DNA from: Flaccisagitta enflata | Taxonomy: Eukaryota > Chaetognatha > Sagittoidea > Aphragmophora | Assembly: GCA_965153355.1 (NCBI GenBank) | Contig: OZ231126.1 | Span: 61,380,001-61,444,000, forward strand | DNA length: 64,000 nt | Direction of reading: 5' to 3' | Shown here: in pieces, positions 40,177 to 51,339 of the stretch | Position numbering within the stretch: the stretch's first letter is position 1 | Layout of the letters: each line of letters opens with the position of its first letter | Translations under genes and position numbers: made by a program | The notes under the pieces: generated by a model | Databases searched by the model: none | Seen by the model: the letters and a program-made list of their open reading frames with translations, nothing else | What the model was told of the DNA's origin: nothing

Positions 40177-40926
40177 CTTTTAGTTTTGATTTGCTCAGAC
40201 GCATCCCTCTTCATTATGAGGGTTTCGATCTCAAATGTACCCCTGATAATTAAGATGTACCCCCTTCAATATCAATGGGTTTAGATCCCAATATACCCCT
40301 TTACATTTGAAATGCAATCTCAGATTTTTTCCTTAGTTTTGGATTGCTCTCCTTTCAGATGTACCCTCTCTCCATTATGCTGGCTTGGATTCAAATGTAC
40401 CCCCTGATAACTGAGATGCACTCCCTTCTATATCAGTAGCTTTAGGATCCTAAATAAAATTTCAGATTTTTCCTTAGTTTTGGATTGCTCTCAGATGGTC
40501 TTCATTATATGGGTTTCATCCTCACACTTAATTCTTTGCATTTGAGATGTACCCACTTCAATATCAATAGGTTTAGATCCCAAATGTACCCCTTACATTT
40601 GAAATATACCCCCCGATTTTTTCCTTAGTTTTGGATTGCTCTCAGATGTACCCTCTTCATTATAAGTGGGTTTCAATCTCAAATATACCCCTGATAATTG
40701 AGATGTACCCCCTTCAATATGAATGGGTTTAGATCCCAAATGTACCCCTTACATTTGAAATGTACCCCCAGATTTTTTTCCTTACTTTTGGATTGCTCTC
40801 AGATGCCCTCTTCATTATAAGTGGGTTTCGAGCTCAATGTACCCCTGATAATTGAGATGTTTCCTTCAATTCAGTGGGTTTAGATCCCAAATGTACCCCT
40901 TACATTTTAAATGTACTTTAGTTTTT

Positions 40927-41117
40927 AGTCGCGTGCTACGCACTACTCTCTTTGTCGGTCCGCCGGTCCTTCCGTCTGTCGGTCCGCCTGTCTCATACTT
41001 TACTTTTTTCGCGTATGGGGTTTTTGGCTATACTGCTCCTGCCCAAATGCTCAACTGACCTCAAATATGGCCCCTGCCCACCTGCACGCGACTGGGCTAG
41101 CCGTGTATCCGGCCTTG
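40927..41117 (+). repeat. Variable-stem hairpin repeat, second insertion in the array
   Basis: AGTCGCGTGCTACGCACTAC at the start, GTCGGTCCGCCGG core, TGCACGCGACTGG and AGCCGTGTATCCGGCC then TTG at the end. It sits in the same T-run of the array unit as the copy at 40026, in the same orientation. Confidence 0.85.
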
Positions 41118-41861
41118 TTTTCTTTAGTTTTGGATTGCTCTCAGATGTACCCTCTTCATTATCAGTGGGTTTCGATCTCAAATGTACCCCTGATAATTGA
41201 GATTTACCCCCTCATTATCAGTGGGTTTAGATCTCAAATGTACCCTTTACATTTGGGATGTACCCCAAAATTTTTTTCCTAACATTGAGTTTCGATCTAC
41301 AATGTACCCCCTCATTATCAGTGGGTTTAGATTTAAAATGTACCCCTTACATTTAAGCTGTACCCCCTTCATTATCAGTGGGTTTAGATCTCAAATGTAC
41401 CCCTTACATTTGAGATGTACCTCCAGATTTTTCCTTAGTTTAGGTTCTGCTCTTCGATGTACCCTCTTCATTGTGAGTGGGTTTAGATCTCAAATGTACC
41501 CCTGATAATTGAGATGTACCCCCTTCATTGCCAGTGGGTTTAGATCTTAAATGAAGCCCTTACATTTGAGATGTACCCCCTAATTTTTTCAAAATATTGG
41601 GTTTTGATCTTAGATGTACCCCCTTCATAATCAGTGGGTTTAGATCTCAAATGTACCCCTTACATTTGAGATGTACCCCCTTCATTATGAGTGGGTTTAT
41701 ATCTCAAATGTACCCCTTTCATATGAGATGTACCCCCAAATTTTCCCTTAGTTTTGGATTGCTCTCAGATGTACCCCCTTCATTATAAGTGGGTTTAGAT
41801 CTTAAATGTACCCCTCTGATTTGAGATGTACCCCCTTCATTATCATACACACCTGTCCGCA

Positions 41862-42476
41862 ACTAAGGTTACAGTGTCTTCCTTGCACACCCCACTTTGT
41901 TGGTGTGTCCATCAGTGAATCCCTCCGTCCATCCATCCATCTCTTGGGCAAGCATTATAGGAGAACAAATGAATCAAGGGGGCTGATATTTGAAATATAA
42001 ACCAATAAAGAATGATTTATTCCCCATAATACTCAGTTGCCATGGAAACACATTTCCATGAATTATTGCTAAAATAAGAATATTTTGAGAGACATTTTTA
42101 GGGAACATTGCTTAAAATTAAATTTGCTACAACTTTCCCACAGTATGTTCTGTAAGAATGTTGCTGGTTTAGCTGTTGCTATGGGTTGTCACACTTAGAT
42201 ACGCTCCCTAGCAACAGCCAAATGAGCGATATTTTTATAGAACATATTGTGAGAATGTTGAAGCAAATTTAATTTTAAGCAATGTTCCCTAAAAAAATCT
42301 CTCAAAATATTGATATTTTTAAAAAAGTACATGGAAATGTGTTTCCATAGCAACTAAATATTATAGGGAATAAATAATTCTTTCATTAGTTTATATTCCA
42401 AGTATCAGCCCCCTAGCTTCATTTGTTCTCCAAAATGCTTGCCCTAGTTATCTCAAGTCTAGACAAGATCTACTGT
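41862..42476 (+). repeat. Truncated hairpin repeat joined to a fold-back element
   Basis: 41862-41945 resembles the CCATCCATCC part of the dispersed hairpin family. 41945-42476 is a palindrome with centre near 42190 (TAGCTGTTGCTATGGG against CCCTAGCAACAGC), ending on the right in TCTAGACAAGATCTACTGTA. The matching left terminus is lost, so this copy of the ACAGTAGAT family is truncated at its left end. Confidence 0.7.
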
Positions 42477-42748
42477 ATCCAATTTAGATTCAGGAAAAAG
42501 ACAGCTTCATGAGCTAAATGAGCTAGAATACCTAGAAACGCCCTCATGGATGAGCAGCTATGGTCACTAACTGAGCTTGGTGACCGGACTGTTCCCTTTT
42601 TACACATAATGAACTTGAACTCGTCAAGAAATCAGCAGAAGATGATGAACTTTTCTTTGATTGATACATGAGACAAAGTAGCCATCAAAATTCCAAAAGG
42701 TCCTAAGTTACCAATAAAGGCGGCTAATTGCATAGGAAAAAAATTGTA

Positions 42749-42776
42749 AATGAGAGAGAGAGAGAGAGCAAGAGAG

Positions 42777-42850
<74 letters not shown>
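42749..42850 (+). repeat. (GA)n microsatellite
   Basis: About 50 GA dinucleotides with two CAAGAGA interruptions near the start. Confidence 0.95.
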
Positions 42851-42853
<3 letters not shown>

Positions 42854-43284
42854 ATGAGAAACAAGGAAATCCAAAAAGCTCTACACATACAGGTACAGGT
42901 CTAAAAAGGTGAAGGTATTCTTTGACTTTATTAAATATTACCTCTGTTGCAATTTAGTTTCAATTTTGTAGTTACAATCAGACTCTTGCCCACATCCTGT
43001 CCAATTGAAGCATGTCGCTTGTTTAGGGCAGATTAACATGGTGGCAGAACTCTGTTTTATCGTCTTTTAATGATATTATCTTTCCCCATCTTTTAGAAGG
43101 CTTGTTATTTTTTCTTACATGCGTGGGTACATGGCGCCATGGGAGGGGGGGGCAGTCTCCCCCCATGTCTTGGTCGCGTCTTTGAAGCCTGATATTTCTA
43201 TTGTGAACAAAACTATGCATAAAGCAATCAATTTTTAACTGACATGTCCCTAGGATAAAAATATTAAACCTAGTCATGCTTTTT

Positions 43285-43450
43285 AGTTGCGGACACACAA
43301 CTCTATAAGAGGCTTTGTCCGTCCATTCGTCGGTTGGTTGGTTGGTTGGTTGGTTGGTTGGTCCATGGTGATCGAGTTGAGAGAGTGCGAAAACGCGCAT
43401 TTCCGCTCCTGCCCACCCGTCCGCAACTGATGGCCGTGTATCCGGCCTTG
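43285..43450 (+). repeat. Variable-stem hairpin repeat, GTTGCGGAC subtype, intact copy
   Basis: 166 bp. AGTTGCGGACACACAACT, CTCTATAAGAGGC, TTTGTCCGTCC, (GGTT)n, GAGTTGAGAGAGTGCG, CCCGTCCGCAACTG, GGCCGTGTATCCGGCC then TTG, with TTTT on both flanks. This is the cleanest example of the order of parts. Confidence 0.85.
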
Positions 43451-44649
43451 TTTAAGAGAAATGTATGCGCCTCTTTCTTTATGGTGGAAGTTTCACCCAG
43501 TAACCAGGTGACAGCTAACAATTGTGCATGTTTTAAAGCGTTGGCTTACAGGTGCTGTCGTGTAGCAAAAATAGTCACTAACTCTTTTATTAGTAGCGGT
43601 TCTAAGGCTGCATTGCTCATGTCCCTTAGCATTTTTTCTGCTCATAATGAACCATGTTGGATTGATCCACCACCGCTTGTTGCACGATGAAGCTTCATAT
43701 TTATTACATTAGTTTTATTGAAATTAAGTGCGCATAAACTGATGATCTGTATAAACCAATCTCTTTCCATGTTTGCAATATTTTTAACCTGGTAACCTGC
43801 AAAGTTTTGTGCCTTTTTTGTTTTATCATTTCATGAATATATATCCTTACTACTTGCAAACTTGAATTTTTTTTCTTCAAATTTTACAGTTTTTTCTGGT
43901 CCGTCCCTGGCATTTGCGCCTTGATTTTTTGCTGTTAACATGTCTCTTCCTGCATAAGAGTATTCTGTAAGTCTTGCATGCGACATTTCGGTGTTTGCCA
44001 CAGTCCTGCATATAAGATTAGCTAGCTAGGTGGGGGTGAAAACTCCATATCAGGGTGAACTGCATTTTTATGTGACTCATCATGATATGGGAAACTGGAT
44101 ATGCGCCTCCACGCGGCCACCCCTGGGCAACTGGTCCACCATGCAAAACAGAGAAACAGTTTTTAAAAAGAAAATTGTGTTCTTTGTTTGCCAGTAAGTA
44201 GAGTGGAGTAGAGTAGAGGTTAGCGCCCCTAGACAGACCGCACGGGTCCGATGGTGGGAGCCTCGTTTCAAGTTTGAGTTGCGCGAAGATTCTTTGTTAC
44301 ACTTACAGGTTTTAAGCATGTGGTCCAGGCTAAGTCATACCGGTGCTATATTGTTGGTCATATCTTTTAAAATAAAAATTTTTTATGACACTTGCTGGTT
44401 GCGGACACGCGATTCTACACCTTGCTGTGTAGGTCCATCCCTACTGTAACATTCTAAGGGGTACATTTGAGATAGAATCCCAATGAATGGTTCATCTACT
44501 ATCTTACATGTACATCTCAAATCAAAATCCACTGATGTGACTTTTGACGATCCAGTTCCAACACAGACACATACACAGAAAGCTTTAAAGAAACACGTTT
44601 TTCCACTTTTTGACTCGATCTCAACATCAGACAAACAGATTGATTAATG

Positions 44650-45186
44650 GATATTTCTAGCGTGAGAATTGAGTAGCTTATCCTTTCCGTCTATTGAAAA
44701 GCACGTGGTTGAATACACAAAGGTTTATTTCATCGCATCGACACGTCAAATCTACAAAAGGGACAAAAAGGGGGAGAAACCATTAGGCTTTGCTAAAGGG
44801 CGTAAAGAAATACAAACAATTTAATACACAGAAACCAATATCAACTTCAACTTACTATGGTCGGACGGTTCCAACTTGCACCACGAACTGCTACTGACAA
44901 ACGACCACGCGCACCAGTATTTAAGAGCTATACAGAAAATAGTCCCCAAAACTCAACCCTCACCCACGCGGACAAATACTTCTAGAGCGACAGTGAAGCG
45001 GTTCAAAACGGGTGACGCAATGCCCAAATATGGCAATAACGATAAAGCGTGCGCGGATGAATACAACCATGATGACGTCAGCCAATGAACGACGAGTGAA
45101 CGATAACTGAACATTCACGAGGCAATACGAGTTGCTAATGATAGACAAAAGATGGCGGGTTGCAAAAAGAGCATCTACTATCACAC
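44650..45186 (-). mobile_element. Probable 3' LTR of the BEL/Pao element
   Basis: Read on the minus strand, the end of the polyprotein gene is followed by a purine tract (AGATGGGGG) directly before TGTGTGATAG, the expected polypurine tract and LTR start. A TTAAATACTGG TATA-like motif lies about 230 bases in, and an AATAAA polyadenylation signal (GATGAAATAAACC) near plus coordinate 44735. The outer end near 44650 is approximate. No second copy of this sequence appears upstream of the gene, so the 5' LTR is missing. Confidence 0.6.
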
Positions 45187-45345
45187 ACCCCCATCTAGAA
45201 ATCAAACAATGGCAGATTTCTAACCAATACTAAACTAACCACAACCCATCCAAACCCATGAATGTGATAGCTAACATAAACAACTAACTGCATTAGGCAA
45301 TGAACAAATGATGACGCAAAGCGCAACACGAGAACGATGAAGTAG

Positions 45346-48300
45346 TCATTCATCTCCCCCACCATCGATGACCACCTCCTCCACCTTCTCATCTTCCCCT
45401 TCGCGTTCGAGGAGGATGATCTTCCTGACGTCACGTTCGAGGGATTGACCGGATGAGGTTCGGATGTGGACACGACGAACGAGTCCATCTTCACTAGGGA
45501 CGATACCCGTCACGATGGCCAAGGGCCAGCGTTCCCTGGGCATAGATTCTTCAACATGGAGGACGAGATCACCTTTGGCAATGTTGCGTTGACGACAGAT
45601 CCACTTGGACCTCTTCTGGAGACTTGCGACGTACTCTGTAGTCCACTGCTTCCAAAACGAATCGATGATTGGACGAAGGACATCCTTCGATCGACGCAGC
45701 TCCGTTCCAGTGAGCGGCATTGATGGGAGAGCGTCGGACGAAAGGACCAGATGAGACATCGCTGGATTGAGGAAATGTGCTGGCGTCAGCGGCCGAAGAT
45801 CTTGAGGATCGGAAGAGAATCGCGTCAACGGGCGGCGGTTGACGATCCCTGCGGCGACTTGGACGATAGTGCGAAAGCGTTCGTATTGGATATCACTGGG
45901 GGTCAGCCCCGAGGTGATACCTCCAATGGTCTTCTTCACCACTCCAACGAGACGTTCCCAGCTTCCACCTTGATGTGGCGCATGAGGCGGGATGAAGATC
46001 CACTCGATGCCCACTGGCCGAGGAAATACAGCGGACTCGGGCACGTTCTTCCACTCGGCGAGCATTGACTGCAGCAAATTGTTGGCGCCGATGAGATTGG
46101 TCCCCTGATCGCTGTGGAGACGCTTGACGGAAGGGTAGAAGGAGTGAAAACGCTGTAAGGTTTCGATGAACGTCTGAGCTTCCAAATCCTTCACTACTTC
46201 AAGATAGACTGCTCTGACTCGCATGCAGCAGAACAACACCACCCACACTTTCTTCCCATAACGGCCAGACTTAACTGAGATGGGGCCGAAGAGATCCACT
46301 CCGGTGTCCGTGAAGGGCGGCGCGACTTCGATGCGATAAGATGGGAGAGGCGCCATCTGTTGCTGCTCCGGATGACGATGGCGACGGCGACACGTGAGAC
46401 ATCTCCACAGAACCTTCTTGACGGCTTGGCGACCCTTGATGATCCAGAACTGACAGCGTAACTCGGAAAGAACATACTCGATGCCGGCGTGACCAAATTC
46501 CTCATGAATGAATTTGATGAGATGGTTAACAAGAGGATCGTCGTAAGGCAGAATCAATGGATGAGACACTTCAGATGCCTCTTGGCAGAGACCCAACCTC
46601 CCTCCAACTCGGAGAAATCCCTTGTCATCAACAAACGGGTTCAACTGGCGCAAAGACGAAGCTGACCTGTTGAGAACTCTCTTGACCTTCCTTGGCTTCA
46701 CAGTCCCTTCAGTGTAGACTGTGATTTCCGCTTGGAAATGGCGACGTTGGCAGTCTCGAATGAGAAGATCCTTGGCATCTTGCATCTCTGAGGCACTGGG
46801 GAGAGATGAAATTGCAGGATTAAACTTGTCAGCTTTCTTGCGGGAGCGGCCCGCGTAGCGAAGGACATAACTGACAATGCGCATAATTGATGTGAAGTTA
46901 CTTTTGCGACGTAGCAAGTTTTCCAGAGGACCAATGACAACAGGGTTTCTTTCCTGAATTGATGGATCAGCGACGTTGGATGCCCCCACCGTGGCTTCAT
47001 CGGGGACAGGAAGTAAAGGCCACTCATCTTCAGGACAGGCGATGAAGCGTGGACCTTCGTGAAACAACCTCCAGGCTTCGGTGTCGTCGGGCATAGCACC
47101 TCGAGAGACAACGTCAGCTGGGTTAAGACCAGTAGGCACCCATCTCCACTGCTTTGGCGGAGCATCTGGATGGGTAAGATGAATTTTGTTGAGACGGTTG
47201 GCAACAAACACTGGATGCTTACCATCCTTTCCTTGGATCCAAAAGTAGACTGTTGTGGAATCCGTGAAGAAGTATTCTTGGGAGATTTGGACATCAATGT
47301 CTTCCTTGATCTGCGTAGACAATTCCACACCAGTGACGGCAGCCTGCAACTCCAACCTAGGAATTGATCCGTTGACGTCGACGTTGGTCTCCTTAGTTGG
47401 CGAGACGCGTGACCTAGCTGCAACCCAAACGACTTGACCTGTGGCCTCGATAACAAAGAAAGAAACGGCACCGTAGCCGATGATCGAGGCATCAGTGAAT
47501 GTGATGAGGATAACGGGTTGGCCATGATAGGTCAAACCAAATGATCGAACATTAGGCAAAGACTGCAATTGCTCCATACCTTGGAACCACTTCTCCACTC
47601 TGGCGTCAACTTCAGGTGGCAGCGGCGGATCCCAGCCAAACTTGGCGGCGCACAACTCCTGGTTCATCTTCTTTCCCAGCAACGTGTAGGGAGCAACTTG
47701 GCCGAGAGGGTCGAAGATACCCATCACCACGGAGAGAACGCGTTTTCGAGTCCATGGACCCCCACCACTTTTCGCGGCGGACTTGATGCGAAAAGTATCC
47801 TCCATTGGGTCATACTTGACCCCGAGCACCGACGTTGAAGGGAGCGGCCCTTGACCCTTAAATCCCTCCGCTTTGAGATCTGCAGGGATGGAATCTAAGA
47901 CGGCTTGAGAATTAGCGACAAATTTTGTCAATGGAAAACCACCACGAGCGCACAAATCAATCAGACCACAAACCAGCTCAATACTACTTTCCTCTGTGGG
48001 AGAAGATGTTGGAACATCGTCGACATAGGCTCGAAGGATCGCCTCGATGACGTCCCTGGCGAAATTGGCGCCATTGACTTCTGCGTTGTAGCGAATGGCA
48101 AAGGAATTAATCGCAGTTGAACATGCGGATCCAAAGATATTACGACACATGCGGATACACTGGAGAACGTCTTCCTGTCCAGGCAACCACCTGAAGAACC
48201 TTAGGGCATCGCGATCCTCTGGAGGGATGAGAATCTGATGGAAACATGACTTGATATCGCCGCATGCAAAGTAGTTATATCTTCGCGCGTTCGACAGAGC

Positions 48301-49491
48301 GTTAAAGATTGTGACATTTGATCCCTCACCAGTCAACAACATTGAATTCAAACTCACTCCAAAACTCTCGGCAGCGCCATCCAGACAAAACCTGTGCTTG
48401 CCCTTGCGCTCACTAAGTACACCCGGGAGATACCACAGAACGTCGGACGTTGGAGCGTTCATGTCAACAACTTCAGCCCAACCTTCAGCGAGGAGCTTCT
48501 CCACCGAGTCTTCGACCACCTTCTTGAGATGCGGAGTCTTGGAGAGTCGACGAACCATCTTGATCGTCCGAACACGTGCGGTAGCCTCTGATGCTGCGGA
48601 TGGCATGAGGGCGGCGGTCGTCTCGCGATCTTTGTCCCACAGGAGTCCCACTTGAATCCTCCCGTCGACAAACTTGCATGATGCCTTCATCATGTCTTCA
48701 GCACGCTGATCTTGTCGCGATCTTCCAACTTTGGCAGATGGCGCATCCGGGAAGTCAGCTCGAAAATATTTCTCTAATTGGTCATTCAGCTGCTTCCCTT
48801 CCTCGAAAGAGACATAAGCGGCCCACGCAGACTTCGATGGGCGGTCTATCGGGCCCATCAGCGACCAACCAAATGGCGATCTCAGCGCGACTGGAGAAGA
48901 GCGATTAAGGATGCGGGCCTCATAATGGACAAAGGCTGGGGCAAGGTCAGTTCCAATCAAAATTGAAATGTTATCAGAATCCAACTCGATTAACTTAACA
49001 CCTTCCATGTAATCAAACTTGTCAACATGATGCTGTCGAGCAATATGACCTGGCTTGAAGGGTAAAGACTCGACGACGTAAGCTTCGACGCCATCCAGAA
49101 CCATCTTGGGATCCACGAGCGACTGGAGCGAGAATGTGGCGACGTCCCTCTGACCCGATGAGGACGAGCCCAGTCCATTCAGCGTAACGAACTGCTGGCG
49201 AGTCCCGATGTTGAACTTGCGCTGAAAATCTTGTGTGATTAGCGTCTTATTCGAGCCCGTATCATACAAGGCATAAACTGAGGTGGATCTACCACCAGGA
49301 AGATTAACTTTAACAGCGAGGACTGGTCTGAAACAATCAACATTTGACACTGCGGCAGACACGTTCACCTGACTCTCGAGGGGAGCGGCCCCTGTCTCTG
49401 CTGGAGTTTGATCCACCACCTGGGTCCCAGAGAGCTGAAGGAGACGATTCTGCACATCCACGTTGGATCCGGCCGGCATCACATTGACCAT
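45346..49491 (-). CDS. BEL/Pao retrotransposon pol polyprotein (protease-RT-RNase H-integrase)
   Basis: One uninterrupted minus-strand frame of 1381 codons. Aspartic protease DTG at 77-79 (A17 type); reverse transcriptase from about 340 with D412 and YVDD at 489-492; RNase H with D667, E714, D744 and D793; zinc-binding H996/H1001/C1031/C1034; integrase core D1066, D1128, E1179; and a terminal domain of the type found after BEL/Pao integrases (about 1270-1370). All catalytic residues seem present and no stop or frameshift is visible, so this copy is young. Upstream, the frame stays open only to TGA at about 49554: gag with its zinc knuckles and the 5' LTR are absent. It lies antisense to the host genes. 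It would need gag and priming functions from elsewhere. Confidence 0.95.
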   Translation of the reverse strand: MVNVMPAGSNVDVQNRLLQLSGTQVVDQTPAETGAAPLESQVNVSAAVSNVDCFRPVLAVKVNLPGGRSTSVYALYDTGSNKTLITQDFQRKFNIGTRQQFVTLNGLGSSSSGQRDVATFSLQSLVDPKMVLDGVEAYVVESLPFKPGHIARQHHVDKFDYMEGVKLIELDSDNISILIGTDLAPAFVHYEARILNRSSPVALRSPFGWSLMGPIDRPSKSAWAAYVSFEEGKQLNDQLEKYFRADFPDAPSAKVGRSRQDQRAEDMMKASCKFVDGRIQVGLLWDKDRETTAALMPSAASEATARVRTIKMVRRLSKTPHLKKVVEDSVEKLLAEGWAEVVDMNAPTSDVLWYLPGVLSERKGKHRFCLDGAAESFGVSLNSMLLTGEGSNVTIFNALSNARRYNYFACGDIKSCFHQILIPPEDRDALRFFRWLPGQEDVLQCIRMCRNIFGSACSTAINSFAIRYNAEVNGANFARDVIEAILRAYVDDVPTSSPTEESSIELVCGLIDLCARGGFPLTKFVANSQAVLDSIPADLKAEGFKGQGPLPSTSVLGVKYDPMEDTFRIKSAAKSGGGPWTRKRVLSVVMGIFDPLGQVAPYTLLGKKMNQELCAAKFGWDPPLPPEVDARVEKWFQGMEQLQSLPNVRSFGLTYHGQPVILITFTDASIIGYGAVSFFVIEATGQVVWVAARSRVSPTKETNVDVNGSIPRLELQAAVTGVELSTQIKEDIDVQISQEYFFTDSTTVYFWIQGKDGKHPVFVANRLNKIHLTHPDAPPKQWRWVPTGLNPADVVSRGAMPDDTEAWRLFHEGPRFIACPEDEWPLLPVPDEATVGASNVADPSIQERNPVVIGPLENLLRRKSNFTSIMRIVSYVLRYAGRSRKKADKFNPAISSLPSASEMQDAKDLLIRDCQRRHFQAEITVYTEGTVKPRKVKRVLNRSASSLRQLNPFVDDKGFLRVGGRLGLCQEASEVSHPLILPYDDPLVNHLIKFIHEEFGHAGIEYVLSELRCQFWIIKGRQAVKKVLWRCLTCRRRHRHPEQQQMAPLPSYRIEVAPPFTDTGVDLFGPISVKSGRYGKKVWVVLFCCMRVRAVYLEVVKDLEAQTFIETLQRFHSFYPSVKRLHSDQGTNLIGANNLLQSMLAEWKNVPESAVFPRPVGIEWIFIPPHAPHQGGSWERLVGVVKKTIGGITSGLTPSDIQYERFRTIVQVAAGIVNRRPLTRFSSDPQDLRPLTPAHFLNPAMSHLVLSSDALPSMPLTGTELRRSKDVLRPIIDSFWKQWTTEYVASLQKRSKWICRQRNIAKGDLVLHVEESMPRERWPLAIVTGIVPSEDGLVRRVHIRTSSGQSLERDVRKIILLEREGEDEKVEEVVIDGGGDE

Positions 49492-49559
49492 TCCACTGCT
49501 TGAGGAAGGGACTTGACTCTGAGAGGTAAGAGGAGCTGCATGAAGGAGTATTCAATTTT

Positions 49560-51300
49560 CTGGGCTTTTGGGGTGGTTTGAAGGGGTTCAGGGTGGAAAA
49601 TGAAAAATCGCCATGGTGGCATCATTTTCATCCACCTAATGTGTCAACCGCCACTGCAATTGTGGAAATTGATTGAACCATGTGAGCTGTAGGAGGGGCA
49701 TGTAACACTTAGGGTACCTCCTCCGCTCTTATTAGGGTCCCGTCTGTATGTGTGTGTTTATCGTGTGTGCGTGTGAGTTTTTGTTTTTATCTGTGCGCGT
49801 TTGTTATTGTGTGTGTTTGCTTGTTGTAGTGTATGTGCTAGTTTGTTTTATTGTGCGTGTTACTGTGTTTGTGCATGCTAGTTGCTGTGTGCGTATTTAT
49901 TTTTGTGTGTGTGCCAGTTTGTTTTCATGTTGCGTGTTTGTTTTTGCGTGTGCGTGTGTGTTTGTTCGTGTGTGTACGTTTGTTTTGTGTGAACAGTTGA
50001 ACCCCGCTCTGACGGACCCGCCACCAACGAAGGCGAAATAGGGTGAAGTGGGGTCACTTTTTCGAATGTTTTTTTTAATATCGCGTAATATATTGACAAA
50101 ATGAAGAATTTTACGGATGCTTATGGACATTGTGTGTTTCTTCTACTACCACAAAAAAGAAAATTGCCTCCAAAAAGATCTGTGTAGGGGGCAGCCCTCC
50201 TTTGTGTGAACGGGTGACCCATTTTACCCCATCCTGGTGGGGTAAAGTGGGTCACCTACTTTATCAATAATATCCACAATTTCTTTATCTAAAGTGATCA
50301 ATTCTTACGTATTAGTAAAAATAGAATAGTTTCATACTTCAGTTGAGCCAAAAGTATTATCAAACGGCAAATATTGTTAAGTTTTGATTAAAATGATATG
50401 CAAATGTTTTGACATCAAATCAAAATTTTTCATTTGAAAAACTTTAAAAAAGGATGGAAAAATATGGAAATGAGGAAAATGAGCTTTATATCACGTACTT
50501 TTACCCATGGGCAGGGATAGTAAGCTTTTTGCTGAAAATTTGGTGATTTTTGCAGGGTGACCCATTTTACCCCGCATTACTAAAAATAAATTTTTTAGCC
50601 AAGTATAGATAAAAACTGAAAAACATCACTGTCCACGTTTGACCACCCATCCGTAGTATGTACAGTACCTTCCGAGCAAACCCGGCTGAAACTGGAGGAT
50701 TTATTTTTGTTTTTAATTTTATTTTTCAAATTTCATTTTTTGTATCTAACTTAATTTAAAGATACTTAATGCCTTGAACATTTATGGCTGTCAAAATAAA
50801 TAATTCGTGAAATCAAAGTGCATGAAAACATCAATATGGAGTGTTCTAACCCAGACCATTGGATTCAGCAGAAAATTTTACCTATCCTAGACTACAAGAA
50901 CAGCTAAATCAGACTATTTTACGTTCTATGGCCATTTAAAGTTTTTAAGGACAATTGTCCTAAATTATTTTGCGACAATTGTCCTTAAAAACTTAAAACA
51001 GCTGTAAAACCTGAAATAATTATCTGATTGAGCTGTTCTTGTACTCAGTTCAGTAAATACTATAACAAATCATGTCTAAATTATTACTCCACTCAATAGA
51101 TATCATACTTTGATCACAAATTTACAAAGCCAATATCAAAGAATATAATATCTTTAGATTAGGGTTTGTGATACAAAGTGTACAAGTGTGTGACCTGACT
51201 CCTTATTGTATCTTCTTGATCAACATGACTGAATAGGGAGAAATATAAAAAATGAATAAAATGGTTTAGTTGACTAGATTGACTTTTATGTTGCAGTTAC
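49560..51300 (+). other. Gene-free stretch: GT-rich tract and TGACCCATTTTACCCC motifs
   Basis: 49741-49995 is rich in TGTGTGTTT with interruptions. Around 50036-50060, 50205-50245 and 50557-50573 the motif TGACCCATTTTACCCC or its inverse appears; it recurs at 3406, 53681 and 55200. A short inverted repeat (GTTTTTAAGGACAATTGTCC around a TAAATTATTTTGC spacer) lies near 50938-50997. I see no coding exon. Confidence 0.5.
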
Positions 51301-51339
51301 AGGCCGGGACCACTGGAAATAGTGGTGACTTTTGTAAAC

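Larger units (their letters stand above)
37850..41850 (+). repeat. Satellite-like array of about 156-bp units built on TGTACCCC
   Basis: The repeat unit runs GTGGGTTTAGATCCCAAATG, TACCCCTTACATTTGAAATG, CCCAGATTTTTTCCTTAG, TTGGATTGCTCTCAGATG and CATTATAAGTGGGTTTCG. Successive starts at 38401, 38557 and 38712 give a 155-156 bp period. Within it, shorter ATGTACCCC-containing subunits recur, so the array grew in two steps. The centre (38100-39500) is most regular; both edges decay. Open frames with repeated SQMYPL peptides are artefacts. Two dispersed repeats interrupt it at 40026 and 40927. Confidence 0.95.

Noticed and set aside
39763-41788. Frames with repeated SGFRSQMYPL peptides
   Set aside because: They are products of the TGTACCCC satellite array; they are broken often and have no splice context.
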